This document shows positions 35,933 to 44,025 of a DNA stretch of 59,238 nucleotides, piece after piece (positions within the stretch are counted from its first letter, which is position 1; each line of letters starts with the position of its first letter). The notes below the pieces were generated by a model, which was not told the DNA's origin, ran no database searches, and saw only the letters and a program-made list of their open reading frames with translations. The DNA is from Gemmatimonadota bacterium (lineage in GTDB: Bacteria > Gemmatimonadota > Gemmatimonadetes > Gemmatimonadales > Gemmatimonadaceae): the NCBI GenBank assembly GCA_003223455.1, contig QHVE01000058.1, forward strand, positions 22,652-81,889, given 5' to 3'. The translations under genes and the position numbers were made by a program.

Positions 35933-36565
35933 ATGACACATCGCCAGCAGTGGGGAATCGTCGCCGGCATCGTGCTTCTTCTCGCCGGCGTGCTCGCCGC
36001 CGGCGTGCACTTCCTCGGCGACGAGCTGTTTCCCGTGTCCGTCGGCTCCAAGGCGCCGCCCATCGAAGGCGTCACGCTGGACGGCAGCAACACGCACAAG
36101 ACACTGGCCGACTACTCGGGCCGCGTCGTGCTGCTCAACGTGTGGGCCACGTGGTGCGAGCCGTGCCGCGTCGAGATGCCGAGCATCGAGAAGTTGCACA
36201 AGGAGTTCGCGCCGCAGGGGTTCTCCGTGGTGGCGATCAGCGTGGACGATCCGGGAGCGGAGCAGCGCATCCTCGACTTCGCGAAGCAGTACGGACTCTC
36301 GTTCGAGGTGCTGCACGACCCCCGGCAGGTGACGACGCGCAACTACCAGATCACGGGCTACCCCGAGACGTTCCTCATCGCGAAGGACGGCACGATCCGG
36401 CTGAAGCGAATCGGCGCAGCCGATTGGAGCTCCGAGGGCAACCGCGCCCTCGTGCGCGAGCTGCTCGGCATCCCCGGCGTCGTCGCGACACCGCACCCGA
36501 CCGGGTTGGAGAACGACCGGCCCGATTCGGTGACGCTGAGCGGCGCCCCGAAGCCGGCGCGTTGA
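35933..36565 (+). CDS. TlpA/ResA-family thioredoxin-like protein
   Basis: This 210-residue protein has an N-terminal membrane anchor (GIVAGIVLLLAGVLAAGVHFL) and a periplasmic thioredoxin fold. The redox site is WATWCEPC (CxxC), followed by MPSIEKLHKEF, the TlpA insertion VDDPGAEQRILDFAKQYGLSF, and cis-Pro in TGYPETFLI. It probably reduces envelope disulfides, for example in cytochrome c maturation; the di-heme protein at 39-41 kb would be a possible client. The start ATG lies 13 bases after rpe. Confidence 0.92.
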   Translation: MTHRQQWGIVAGIVLLLAGVLAAGVHFLGDELFPVSVGSKAPPIEGVTLDGSNTHKTLADYSGRVVLLNVWATWCEPCRVEMPSIEKLHKEFAPQGFSVVAISVDDPGAEQRILDFAKQYGLSFEVLHDPRQVTTRNYQITGYPETFLIAKDGTIRLKRIGAADWSSEGNRALVRELLGIPGVVATPHPTGLENDRPDSVTLSGAPKPAR

Positions 36566-36575
36566 TCGACTGACG

Positions 36576-37307
36576 ATGCCGGCTTCTCCCGTTTCCGGCG
36601 CCACGTGGCAACGCCGTCTTCACGAGATCGCCGGCGAGCGGCTTGGCCTCAAGGCGATCGCGCTGCTCATCGCGGTGCTGCTCTGGCTCGTCGTCTCGGC
36701 GCGGCAGCCGACGGAGGGCTTCGTGCGGGTGCGCGTGTCGCCGACGCTCGACAGCACACTCGTGCTCCTCGCCGGAACCACCGAGGTGCGCGTGCTGGTG
36801 GCGGCTCGAGCGGCCGATCTCGTCAAGCTGGCCGCCGACCCGCCGGTCGTACGCCGCAGCGTCGGCGGCGATGCCCCGGATACGCTCGTGCTCGACCTGA
36901 CACCCGCGGACGTGCACGTGCCGCCGGAGCTCGCCGACCACGTGCGCGTGCTCGACGTCCAGCCGAGGAGCATCGTCCTCCGGTTCGAGACGCGCGCGTC
37001 GCGCCGCGTGCCCATCGTCAACGACGGACGCGTCGTCGTGCGCGCGGACAGCGGCGTGCGCACGAGTGCGGACGTCGCGTTCGAGCCGCAGGCCGTGCGT
37101 GTCACGGGGCCGCGGCGCGTCGTGCGCCGGCTGCAGGCGATCCATCCGTACGCGCTCACGATCGCGATGAACGACACGATGCCCCACGTGGCGGAGCTCG
37201 ATACGGCAGGGACAGGGGTGCAGGTGCAGCCGGCGCAGGTGAAGGTGCAGTGGCATGGCGCGACGGCGGCGGCATCAGCCGACACACCGGTCGCGCCGAA
37301 GCCGTGA
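36576..37307 (+). CDS. YbbR-like domain protein
   Basis: This 243-residue protein has the YbbR N-terminal pattern: a short basic start, LGLKAIALLIAVLLWLVVSA as the membrane helix, then about two YbbR-type beta domains (RVRVSPTLDSTLVLLAGTTEVRVLV, then RRVPIVNDGRVVVRADSG and PQAVRVTGPRRVVRRLQAI). In Firmicutes the protein CdaR regulates diadenylate cyclase CdaA, encoded next to it. No cdaA or glmM is adjacent here. Eleven bases separate it from the tsaD start. Confidence 0.85.
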   Translation: MPASPVSGATWQRRLHEIAGERLGLKAIALLIAVLLWLVVSARQPTEGFVRVRVSPTLDSTLVLLAGTTEVRVLVAARAADLVKLAADPPVVRRSVGGDAPDTLVLDLTPADVHVPPELADHVRVLDVQPRSIVLRFETRASRRVPIVNDGRVVVRADSGVRTSADVAFEPQAVRVTGPRRVVRRLQAIHPYALTIAMNDTMPHVAELDTAGTGVQVQPAQVKVQWHGATAAASADTPVAPKP

Positions 37308-37317
37308 GACGCGGCGC

Positions 37318-38355
37318 GTGACGCGCATCCTCGGCATCGAGACGTCGTGCGACGAGACGTCGGCGGCGGTGATCGACGGCGCGGGAGACGAGGTGACGAT
37401 GCAGTCGCTCGTCATCCTCTCGCAGGACGTGCATCGCATCTTTGGCGGTGTCGTTCCCGAGATCGCATCGCGACAGCACCTCACGGCGATCGTCCCCGTG
37501 GTGACGCGCGCGCTGACCGAGTCCGGCGCGACCCTCGACACGATCGACGCGGTCGCGGTCACGCACGCGCCGGGGCTCGTCGGCGCGCTGCTGGTCGGCG
37601 TGAGCTTCGCCAAGGCGATCGCGTTCGGGCGCGGCGTGCCGTGTCTCGGCGTGCATCACATGGAGGGGCATCTGTTCGGCACCGCGCTCGAGCATCGCGA
37701 TGCCGTGCCGCCGTTCACGGCGCTGCTCGTCTCCGGCGGCCACACGATGCTCGTCGACGTGCCCGAGTGGGGACGCTACGCGCTGCTCGGGCGTACGCGC
37801 GACGATGCGGCGGGAGAGGCGTTCGACAAGGTCGCGAAGCTGCTGGGCCTCCCCTACCCCGGTGGGCCGCACGTGGAGCGGCTCGCGGCGACGGGCGATC
37901 CGTCGCGTCTGCGCTTCGCGCGGCCGATGCTGCGCCGCGACCAGCGGCCCGGTGACGCCGACTACTATGATTTCTCGTTCAGCGGCCTCAAGACGGCGGT
38001 GTTGAACGCGGTGCACGCCGCCGCGCCGGACGATCATCCCCACATCGCACGCGCCTTCCACGAGGCGATAGTCGAGACACTCGTCGAGAAGACGGCCCGC
38101 GCCGTCGAGCAGCACGGACGCAGGCGCGTCGTGCTCGGCGGCGGCGTGGCGGGAAACCGCACGCTCGTCGGAGCCATGCGTCAGCGCATGCAGCGCCTGG
38201 GTGCGGAGGTGTTCGCGCCGAGCGCGCGCATCGCGACGGACAACGCGGCGATGATCGCGCGAGCGGGGCTGTTCCACTTCGAGCGGGGCGCACGCTCGCC
38301 GCTCGATCTGAACGCGTTCGCCACTCTGCCGCTCCCGGGTCTCGTGGACGCATGA
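37318..38355 (+). CDS. tsaD: tRNA threonylcarbamoyladenosine synthase subunit TsaD
   Basis: This 345-residue ASKHA-fold protein transfers threonylcarbamoyl to adenosine 37 of tRNA together with TsaB and TsaE. It shows RILGIETSCDETSAAV, the metal-binding HHMEGHL, SGGHTMLVDV, KLLGLPYPGGPHVERLA and VLGGGVAGNRTL. GTG start after the YbbR gene. tsaB and tsaE are not in the window. The stop overlaps lgt by 4 bases. Confidence 0.97.
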   Translation: MTRILGIETSCDETSAAVIDGAGDEVTMQSLVILSQDVHRIFGGVVPEIASRQHLTAIVPVVTRALTESGATLDTIDAVAVTHAPGLVGALLVGVSFAKAIAFGRGVPCLGVHHMEGHLFGTALEHRDAVPPFTALLVSGGHTMLVDVPEWGRYALLGRTRDDAAGEAFDKVAKLLGLPYPGGPHVERLAATGDPSRLRFARPMLRRDQRPGDADYYDFSFSGLKTAVLNAVHAAAPDDHPHIARAFHEAIVETLVEKTARAVEQHGRRRVVLGGGVAGNRTLVGAMRQRMQRLGAEVFAPSARIATDNAAMIARAGLFHFERGARSPLDLNAFATLPLPGLVDA

Positions 38356-39227
38356 CGCTGCCGCATCCGATCGTCCACCATCCCTTCGTCATCGCGCTCG
38401 GGCCGCTGCAGCTCACCGGGTTCGGCATCGCCATCCTGATGTGCTTCGTCACCGGACAGGCGGTGGCGCAATACGAGCTGCGCCGCCGCGGATACGACGC
38501 CGAGCCCGTGAACGATATGGTCTTCGCCGGAGTGATCGCGGGGCTCCTCGGCGCGAAGCTGTACTACGTCGTCGTGCTGCGGAACTGGAACGCGATCTTC
38601 GACCGCGGCGGTTTCGTGTTCTGGGGCGGATACATCCTCGGCTCCATCGCCGTGCTCGCGGTGGTGTTGAAGAAGCGATTCGGGATCCGTCGCATGATGG
38701 ACGTCGGCGGCGCCGCGAGCGCCGCGGCGTACGCCGTCGGCCGGACTGGTTGCTGGGCTGTCGGCGACGACTACGGGCGTCCGTGGCGCGGCTTCCTGGC
38801 AGTCGCATTCCCCCACGGTGCGCCGCCGTCGACGGCGGGTGTGATGGCGCGCGAGTTCGGCATCCCGCTACCGCCTGGCGCCGGCCCCACGACCGTGCTG
38901 TCGGTCTACCCGACGCAGCTCTACGAGGTGGCGATGGGACTGGTGATGTTCGGCATCGTCTGGCGCCTGCGCGACCACAAGCACGCCGAGGGGTGGCTGT
39001 TCGGCGTGTACGCGGTGCTGGCCGGCATCGAGCGGTTCATCGTGGAGTTCTACCGTGCCAAGGACGATCGGCTGGTGTACGGGTTGACGTACGCGCAGTT
39101 GATCTCGATCGGATTCGTGGTGTTCGGCGTGGTGTGGATGTCCGTGTTCTGGCGCGTGCGCGAGCGGTGGCCAGGCATCTACGGCTCGCGCGCGTCAGTC
39201 CCTGCGCCTGAAGCGTCGACCGCCTGA
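38352..39227 (+). CDS. lgt: Prolipoprotein diacylglyceryl transferase (Lgt family)
   Basis: This 291-residue membrane protein has about seven helices and attaches diacylglycerol to the lipobox Cys of prolipoproteins. Family marks: FGIAILMCFVTGQAVAQYELRRRG, GLLGAKLYYV, the signature GRTGCWAVGDDYGRPW, YPTQLYEVAMGLVMF, and RFIVEFYRAKDDR with the catalytic-region Arg. The signature differs from enterobacterial Lgt (GRIGNFxNxExxG) in having Cys for Asn and Asp for Glu, as in other non-proteobacterial family members. The window encodes at least four predicted lipoproteins, the expected substrates. Last gene of the long run. Confidence 0.88.
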   Translation: MTLPHPIVHHPFVIALGPLQLTGFGIAILMCFVTGQAVAQYELRRRGYDAEPVNDMVFAGVIAGLLGAKLYYVVVLRNWNAIFDRGGFVFWGGYILGSIAVLAVVLKKRFGIRRMMDVGGAASAAAYAVGRTGCWAVGDDYGRPWRGFLAVAFPHGAPPSTAGVMAREFGIPLPPGAGPTTVLSVYPTQLYEVAMGLVMFGIVWRLRDHKHAEGWLFGVYAVLAGIERFIVEFYRAKDDRLVYGLTYAQLISIGFVVFGVVWMSVFWRVRERWPGIYGSRASVPAPEASTA

Positions 39228-39335
39228 GTTGCACGCGCCGGTCGGGCGAGAGCATTCCACTCCTCGTCGCCCGTGGTCCCGCGGCCGCGGATACCCTCGC
39301 GCGACCGACCCCGCGCGACCACATCAGAAAGGCCG

Positions 39336-39354
39336 CGCCGCGAGAAGCGCGGCG
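39336..39354 (-). terminator. Hairpin between lgt and the FTR1 gene
   Basis: CGCCGCG (39336-39342) pairs with CGCGGCG (39348-39354) around the loop AGAAG. On the minus strand it is followed after CC by TTT (39328-39330), weakly terminator-like for the FTR1 transcript that ends 6 bases before the stem. It could also stop transcription coming from lgt. Confidence 0.45.
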
Positions 39355-39359
39355 AGTTG

Positions 39360-41534
39360 CTATCCGCGCGCGGTCTCGCGCGCCAGCGCTTCCTCGAGCG
39401 CCACCAGGCGACGCCGGAGTTCCTCGTTCTCGGCGCGGATCTGGGCGATCGCGTCCGGCGACGGCACCGCCGCCGCGGGCATGACCGTCGGGAGCGTCAC
39501 CGACCGCTTCGGCCAGAACGTCTTCAGCAGCGCGAAGGCGAAGAGCAGCAGCAGCGCCAGCTGCGACAGCACCCCCTGCCAGCTCGGGTAGAGCCCGAGG
39601 AACTCCGAGTGTGGGAAGCCGGGGATCGCCGTCAGCGGCAACGCGTTCCCTTCCTGCAGCTCGCGCACGCCCTTGCCGATGAAGACGAACGCCATGAAGT
39701 ACAGCAGCACGCTCGTCACCGAGAAGAACGGTCGCAGCGGGATCCGCACGCCGAAGCGGTAGAACAGCGTGAAGATCACGGCGAGCGCGGCGAACCCGGC
39801 GAGGATCCCCATCGTGAGCGGGAATGCCACGTTCGGTCCCTCGTTGAACAGCGCCTGGTAGAACAGCGCCGTCTCCGCCCCCTCGCGGTACACGGCCAGG
39901 AAGGCGACGAACGTCAGCGCGCGGCCTCCGCCGTGCTCCAGCGCGTTGTTCACCTTGTCGCGAATGAACTGCTGCCACTTCGCCGCCTCGACCTTCGAGA
40001 TGAGCCAGTAGCTCACCGAGAACAGCACGGCGACGGCGACGATCAGCGTCAGCCCCTCGATGATCTCGCGGCTCGCCGGCATCGCCGCGAGGATGGTCTT
40101 GAGCACGACGGCGGTGGCCGCGCTCGCGACCAGCGCGTACGCCACCCCTCGCCAGATGTTGCGCAGCCGCTCGCGATGCCCCGTCTTGATGAGGAACGCC
40201 ACCACGGCACCGACGACGAGAATCGCCTCGAACCCCTCGCGCAGGATGATCAGGAACGATTGCCAGAACGCCTCCCACCCGCTCCCCGCCGGCGCGGTCA
40301 ATGCGACGACCTCCGGCAACCCCGACTCGATCGCATCGCGCAGCCGCTCGGCGGCGCGCACGTCGTTCGCGCGAACCGCACCCTTGAAGTCCGTGAAGAT
40401 GCGCTCCATCGAGGCGACGAGCCCCGGGTTCTTCGCGCGCGCCGGAGACTCGATCGGCTCGAACGCCATGTAGGCGTCCGCCGCGCGGTCGGTCGCGTCG
40501 TCCGGACGGCCGCTCTTCGCCGCGCTCAGTGATTGTTCGAGCAGCCCGAGGATGGTGCGCGTCACGTCCTGCGTGCTGCCGCTGTCCGACGCCAGTGCGG
40601 CATTACCGCGCGACGGCAGCGTGCGCAGGTACGCCACCATGCTCTGTACCTGCGCGGGCGAGAGCTCCGGGCTCGGAGGCATCGCAGTGCCGGGAACCCC
40701 GGCTTTCACCGCCTCGCTGAGCTGGTCGTCGCTCCGCTCGATCTGCCACGCGACCGTGCCGATGTCGGGGGGTAGCCGCGTGAGCGACTTGGCGAGCGCG
40801 CCGTCGCCGGAACCGCTCACCCCGTGGCAGGAGGCGCAACGCTGCGTGAACAACCCCTCCCCTTCGAGCTGCTGGGCGTGCGTCGCGCGCAACGAATTGA
40901 CGTAGGCCACCACGTTCCAGCGTTGATCCGGCGTCAGCAATCCGGCGAAGCCGACCATCGGCGTTCCCGCGATGCCGACCGACAGCACCCGATACGTGAG
41001 CGCCGGCGTGACCCCGCGCATGTGCTCCGCCGTCCCGATGGCCGGCGGCTTGGGATTCATCGTTTGCCCCGCGACGCCGTCGCCCAGCCCCCTCGCGCCG
41101 TGGCAGCTCGCGCAGCTTCGCTCGTAGATCGCCTTCCCTTCGGCGAGGTCCAGCGCGCGCTTGGGGAGCTCGAGCTTGGCCTCGTTCCCGAGTGCCGCAG
41201 CGAACCGCTTCTCGAGCGAGCCGACCATGGCGGGGGGCCGCTTGGCGGACACGGCGACGGAGATGGAATCGAGCAGCGCGAGCGCCGTCGGGGCATTCGA
41301 CCCCGAGAGCCGATCCGCCGCCCGGCGGGCATCGAGCAGGAAGTCGTTGGTCTCCTGGAACTCCTGCGCGCTGATCAGGCGGCCCTGTTCGTCCACCGCC
41401 TTCCCGTACTCTTCGACGGCGACGCTGACGATGTTGGCGACGCGGCGAGCGGGGTGCTCCTGCGCCGATGCGGGCGCGGCCGCGAGGCAGGCTGAAAGGA
41501 GAAGAAGTCGGTCGAAGGCGATCGAAATTCTCAT
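39360..41534 (-). CDS. Di-heme cytochrome c fused to FTR1-family iron permease
   Basis: This 724-residue protein has a signal peptide (LLLLSACLAAAPASAQ) and a short helical region. Two cytochrome c domains follow, at about residues 130-210 and 220-305, each with CASCHG. A linker helix bundle leads into an FTR1 permease domain from about residue 420. The iron-binding motifs REGFEA and REGAET lie in transmembrane helices, with about seven helices in all. A coiled-coil-like C-terminus (IRAENEELRRRLVALEEAL) ends it. FTR1 imports ferric iron coupled to an oxidase in yeast or to EfeO/EfeB in bacteria. Here the hemes are in the same chain, suggesting electron transfer during uptake. Confidence 0.92.
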   Translation of the reverse strand: MRISIAFDRLLLLSACLAAAPASAQEHPARRVANIVSVAVEEYGKAVDEQGRLISAQEFQETNDFLLDARRAADRLSGSNAPTALALLDSISVAVSAKRPPAMVGSLEKRFAAALGNEAKLELPKRALDLAEGKAIYERSCASCHGARGLGDGVAGQTMNPKPPAIGTAEHMRGVTPALTYRVLSVGIAGTPMVGFAGLLTPDQRWNVVAYVNSLRATHAQQLEGEGLFTQRCASCHGVSGSGDGALAKSLTRLPPDIGTVAWQIERSDDQLSEAVKAGVPGTAMPPSPELSPAQVQSMVAYLRTLPSRGNAALASDSGSTQDVTRTILGLLEQSLSAAKSGRPDDATDRAADAYMAFEPIESPARAKNPGLVASMERIFTDFKGAVRANDVRAAERLRDAIESGLPEVVALTAPAGSGWEAFWQSFLIILREGFEAILVVGAVVAFLIKTGHRERLRNIWRGVAYALVASAATAVVLKTILAAMPASREIIEGLTLIVAVAVLFSVSYWLISKVEAAKWQQFIRDKVNNALEHGGGRALTFVAFLAVYREGAETALFYQALFNEGPNVAFPLTMGILAGFAALAVIFTLFYRFGVRIPLRPFFSVTSVLLYFMAFVFIGKGVRELQEGNALPLTAIPGFPHSEFLGLYPSWQGVLSQLALLLLFAFALLKTFWPKRSVTLPTVMPAAAVPSPDAIAQIRAENEELRRRLVALEEALARETARG

Positions 41535-41594
41535 TGCCGAGGAAAGGTATCGGGATTCATCGCGCCTCGCTATGGAACCTGGGGCGCACGAATG

Positions 41595-42080
41595 TCACCG
41601 AGGACGACGGAACCAGCGTCCGTTTCTTTCCTCGCGCGGTGGGTCGGCGAGCACGCGGGCGAGGTGGCCGCACGCCTCGTCCGCCGCCGCGAATGCCCGC
41701 CTGAGCGCAGTGATCCAGGCCGTCCATTCGGGCGAGCCCGAGCCCGACGTCGAGGCCGCGGCAGCGTGGACATCGAGCGAGCGGAGCGCCGAGCGAAGCG
41801 GCTCGATCGCGTCGCGCGCCGCGGCCGATCGGGCGCGCGCCACGGCGGGATCCTCCGTGCCGATCGCCGCGGCGCCGTTCACCGCGCGCTCGATCGCCTC
41901 GAGCAAACTTGCGCCGTGGAACGAATGGACGACGTCGATCCCATCGGCGCGCGCGGCACGGACCCGCGCGGCGATGAGCGGGGCGAAGATCGCGTCGTGC
42001 GCCGCCTCGGTGGCCGCGTCGCGTGCGGCCCCGAGTGCGCGCAGCGAACGCGCGAGCTCGGGAAGCGATGGATCAGGCAT
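41595..42080 (-). CDS. Hypothetical protein
   Basis: This 161-residue, Ala/Arg-rich, probably helical protein has no signal peptide or recognised domain. Visible features are VVHSFHGASLLEAIERAVNG and a Ser/Gly linker (STSGSGS) before WTAWITALRRAFAAADEA. Its ATG lies inside the 3' end of the CYTH gene (8-base overlap), so it is the third gene of a HAD-CYTH-hypothetical operon. No function is proposed. Confidence 0.65.
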   Translation of the reverse strand: MPDPSLPELARSLRALGAARDAATEAAHDAIFAPLIAARVRAARADGIDVVHSFHGASLLEAIERAVNGAAAIGTEDPAVARARSAAARDAIEPLRSALRSLDVHAAAASTSGSGSPEWTAWITALRRAFAAADEACGHLARVLADPPREERNGRWFRRPR

Positions 42081-42666
42081 TGGAGACGTCGTACGACCCG
42101 TCTCCCGCGAGGTCCGCGTCCGAGATGGCGGCGCGCCCGCCGGTGCGCTCCTCGTACCGTCGCACGAAGTCGGGCAGCCGATCGGTCGTGAATCCGCCGC
42201 GCACCAGGCCGAGCACCGCGATCGCCCGCTCGATCTGCTCCGGCGTCCCCTCGACCTCGACGAGATCGTCCATGCGTGGATAGTGCTCGAACCGGACCAT
42301 CGCGCCGCCGAGATCGTACTGCACGACCACGCGGTCGATCGCGATGCTGACCTCGTAGCCGAGTTGTGTCAGGATCTCGGCCAGGGCGTCGGGGTCGCTC
42401 ACCGACGTCCCCAGCTCCTCGCGGAGCTTGTAGTTGGTGTCTCGCCGCGTGGGCCCCTTCCACTCGAGCTCCGAGCGCGCGTGTCCGCCGCCGCGGTACA
42501 CGCGTACACGGAGCACGTGGTCCCTCGCCAGCATCGCGCGATCGGGCGTGTCCCAGCGCCGGTCTTCGAGTCGGCCCGCGAAAACGAGCGTCGCGCCGGC
42601 CTGCTCGACCGCCGCGCGGCACCGCTCCACGTCGTCCACGACGCTCTTGAGCTCGACCTCGAGCAT
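42073..42666 (-). CDS. CYTH-domain protein (class IV adenylate cyclase / triphosphatase-like)
   Basis: This 197-residue protein starts MLEVELKSVV, the ExExK signature of CYTH triphosphate tunnel enzymes. Further tunnel residues are in LRVRVYRGG, LEWKGPT, YKLREELG and VEVEGTPEQIE. Members cleave inorganic triphosphate, thiamine triphosphate or other triphosphates, or make cAMP (CyaB type); sequence alone does not separate these. I set the start at 42666 from the motif. It follows a HAD phosphatase gene by 5 bases. Confidence 0.9.
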   Translation of the reverse strand: MLEVELKSVVDDVERCRAAVEQAGATLVFAGRLEDRRWDTPDRAMLARDHVLRVRVYRGGGHARSELEWKGPTRRDTNYKLREELGTSVSDPDALAEILTQLGYEVSIAIDRVVVQYDLGGAMVRFEHYPRMDDLVEVEGTPEQIERAIAVLGLVRGGFTTDRLPDFVRRYEERTGGRAAISDADLAGDGSYDVSNA

Positions 42667-42671
42667 GTCGA

Positions 42672-43409
42672 TCAGTCCGCGAGGATCGCGCGCACGACGG
42701 CAGCCGTGTCGGTGAGATCGGCGAAGACTGCGGCCGCACCGCACGCACGCAGCTCGTCCACCGAATAGCGGCCGGTCGCGACGCCGATGGCCCGCGCGCC
42801 GATGCTCACGCCGCATTCGACGTCGGCCGGCGTGTCGCCGATGACGACGAGCTCATGGCCCGCCACGGGATGTCCGAGCGCGCGCTCGGCACGGCGGCGT
42901 GCGATCTCTGGCAGCTCCGGCCGCTCGTGATGATCCGACCCGAACGCGCCGACGACGAAGCGCTCGGGATCGATCCCCACGGCGGCGAGCTTGGCGCGCG
43001 CGCCGGAGTGGATGTTGCCGGTGAGCAGGCCGAGCACGACGTCGCCGCGCGATTCGAGTGCATCGAGCAGCTCGCGTACGCCCGGAAAGACGTGCTGTGC
43101 ATGGTCGGTCGACGCGAGCTCGTCGCGCAGCAGCGCGAGGTATCGATCGAGCACCTCGTCGAGCCGCGCATCGATGTCCGCGTCGGAGACGCCGGCGTGG
43201 CGCATCAGCTCGCGCACGATCTGCGGATCGGTCTTCCCGTCGAAGCGATGCTCGCCCGGGCCGCTCTTGCCGAAGTGCTCCTCCAGCGCCTGGAAGACGG
43301 CGCGTCGTCCCGCGCCGTCGGTCCAGAGGATGGTGCCGTCGATGTCGAACAGCACGAGGCGACGGGCGCGCGCGGGGTCCGACGCGATCATTCGAACCGG
43401 TGATGCCAT
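42672..43409 (-). CDS. HAD-superfamily hydrolase (phosphoglycolate phosphatase-like)
   Basis: This protein of about 245 residues has the HAD motifs: VLFDIDGTI (nucleophile and acid Asp), LLTGN (motif II), and VIGDTPADVECG (motif IV) with a helical cap between motifs I and II. A Lys expected near motif III may be in the GAFGSDHHERPELPEIARRRAE stretch but is not obvious. Substrate is unknown; phosphoglycolate or pyrophosphate are common in this subgroup. The ATG at 43409 has a -10 box 5 bases upstream; an ATG at 43391 is an alternative. Confidence 0.9.
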   Translation of the reverse strand: MASPVRMIASDPARARRLVLFDIDGTILWTDGAGRRAVFQALEEHFGKSGPGEHRFDGKTDPQIVRELMRHAGVSDADIDARLDEVLDRYLALLRDELASTDHAQHVFPGVRELLDALESRGDVVLGLLTGNIHSGARAKLAAVGIDPERFVVGAFGSDHHERPELPEIARRRAERALGHPVAGHELVVIGDTPADVECGVSIGARAIGVATGRYSVDELRACGAAAVFADLTDTAAVVRAILAD

Positions 43410-43412
43410 GCC

Positions 43413-43442
43413 GAAAGCTAGACGGGCGCTCGAGCGTCGCAA
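43413..43442 (-). promoter_or_regulatory. Predicted leaderless promoter of the HAD gene
   Basis: On the minus strand TTGCGA (43442-43437), a 16-base spacer, TAGCTTTC (43420-43413), then ATG. The TAGCTT hexamer ends 5 bases before the start codon. The -35 hexamer is the same six base pairs that serve the divergent promoter. Confidence 0.55.
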
Positions 43443-43465
43443 ACCAGGTGGCTGGGCGCTACCTT
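43437..43465 (+). promoter_or_regulatory. Predicted leaderless promoter of the DUF6941-like gene
   Basis: TCGCAA (43437-43442), a 17-base spacer, TACCTT (43460-43465), and ATG after 6 bases. The -35 match is weak, but its position coincides exactly with the -35 hexamer of the divergent HAD promoter. Confidence 0.45.
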
Positions 43466-43471
43466 CGCTCC

Positions 43472-43900
43472 ATGCACGTCGCCTTCGCACTCTTCGCCGA
43501 CGCGGCGAATCTCTCGCAGGAAGGGAAGCTCAACATCCTCGGCGTGTTCGACGCGCTCCAGGTCGGCACTCTTCCGGCGCTGCACCCGCGCGCGACCCTC
43601 GTGGTGCACCTCAAGGGCAGCGCGCTCGACGTCGGCTCGCACCGCGTGACGCTGCAGTGGATGAGCCCGAGCGGCAATGAGCTGTGGAAGAGCGAGGGCG
43701 AGCTGGGCGTCGCCACACCCCCGCAGGGCGTGCTCGAGATGGACTTCCCACTCATCGCGCAGCTCGACCTCCCCCTCGACCAGAGCGGAGGCTACGTGAT
43801 GCGCGTCGGCCTCGACGGCGATACGCGCGCCGAAGTAGCACTGGAGGTGCGGACGCCCGGAACACCGACAGCGGCGGCGGCCCCGAAGTGGATGTCGTAA
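43472..43900 (+). CDS. DUF6941-like small beta-rich protein
   Basis: This 142-residue protein begins MHVAFALFADAANLSQEGKLNILGVFDALQ, a pattern I associate with DUF6941 proteins (short cytoplasmic proteins of unknown role, with ALFCDxAxxSxDGKLNIxGxFD). The rest alternates beta strands (RVTLQWMSPSGNELWKSEG, GGYVMRVGLDGDTRAEVALEV). No signal peptide. Single-gene transcript with a predicted leaderless promoter; it ends 9 bases before the 20-bp repeat array. Confidence 0.78.
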   Translation: MHVAFALFADAANLSQEGKLNILGVFDALQVGTLPALHPRATLVVHLKGSALDVGSHRVTLQWMSPSGNELWKSEGELGVATPPQGVLEMDFPLIAQLDLPLDQSGGYVMRVGLDGDTRAEVALEVRTPGTPTAAAAPKWMS

Positions 43901-43909
43901 TCCTCATCA

Positions 43910-44022
43910 GGCACTGCTGTACTCTGTACCGAGTACCCACTGACGTACCTGGACCCGCGCGACGAATGCCGTAACCAGTACAGAGTACGGCAGTGCCCAG
44001 CCGGACGGAGTAGGGCAGTGCC
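43910..44022. repeat. Three copies of a 20-bp repeat, one inverted
   Basis: The unit GGCACTGCYSTACTCYGTMC occurs at 43910-43929 on the plus strand and at 43978-43997 and 44003-44022 on the minus strand. Copies 1 and 2 differ at one position and could pair into a 20-bp stem with a 48-base loop; copy 3 has three changes. GTAC recurs several times between them. The array fills the gap between two convergent genes and could act as a transcription barrier or be a REP-like element. Confidence 0.65.
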
Positions 44023-44025
44023 TTC

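Noticed and set aside
43910-44022. CRISPR array
   Set aside because: Only three 20-bp units, one inverted, with unequal spacing and no cas genes.
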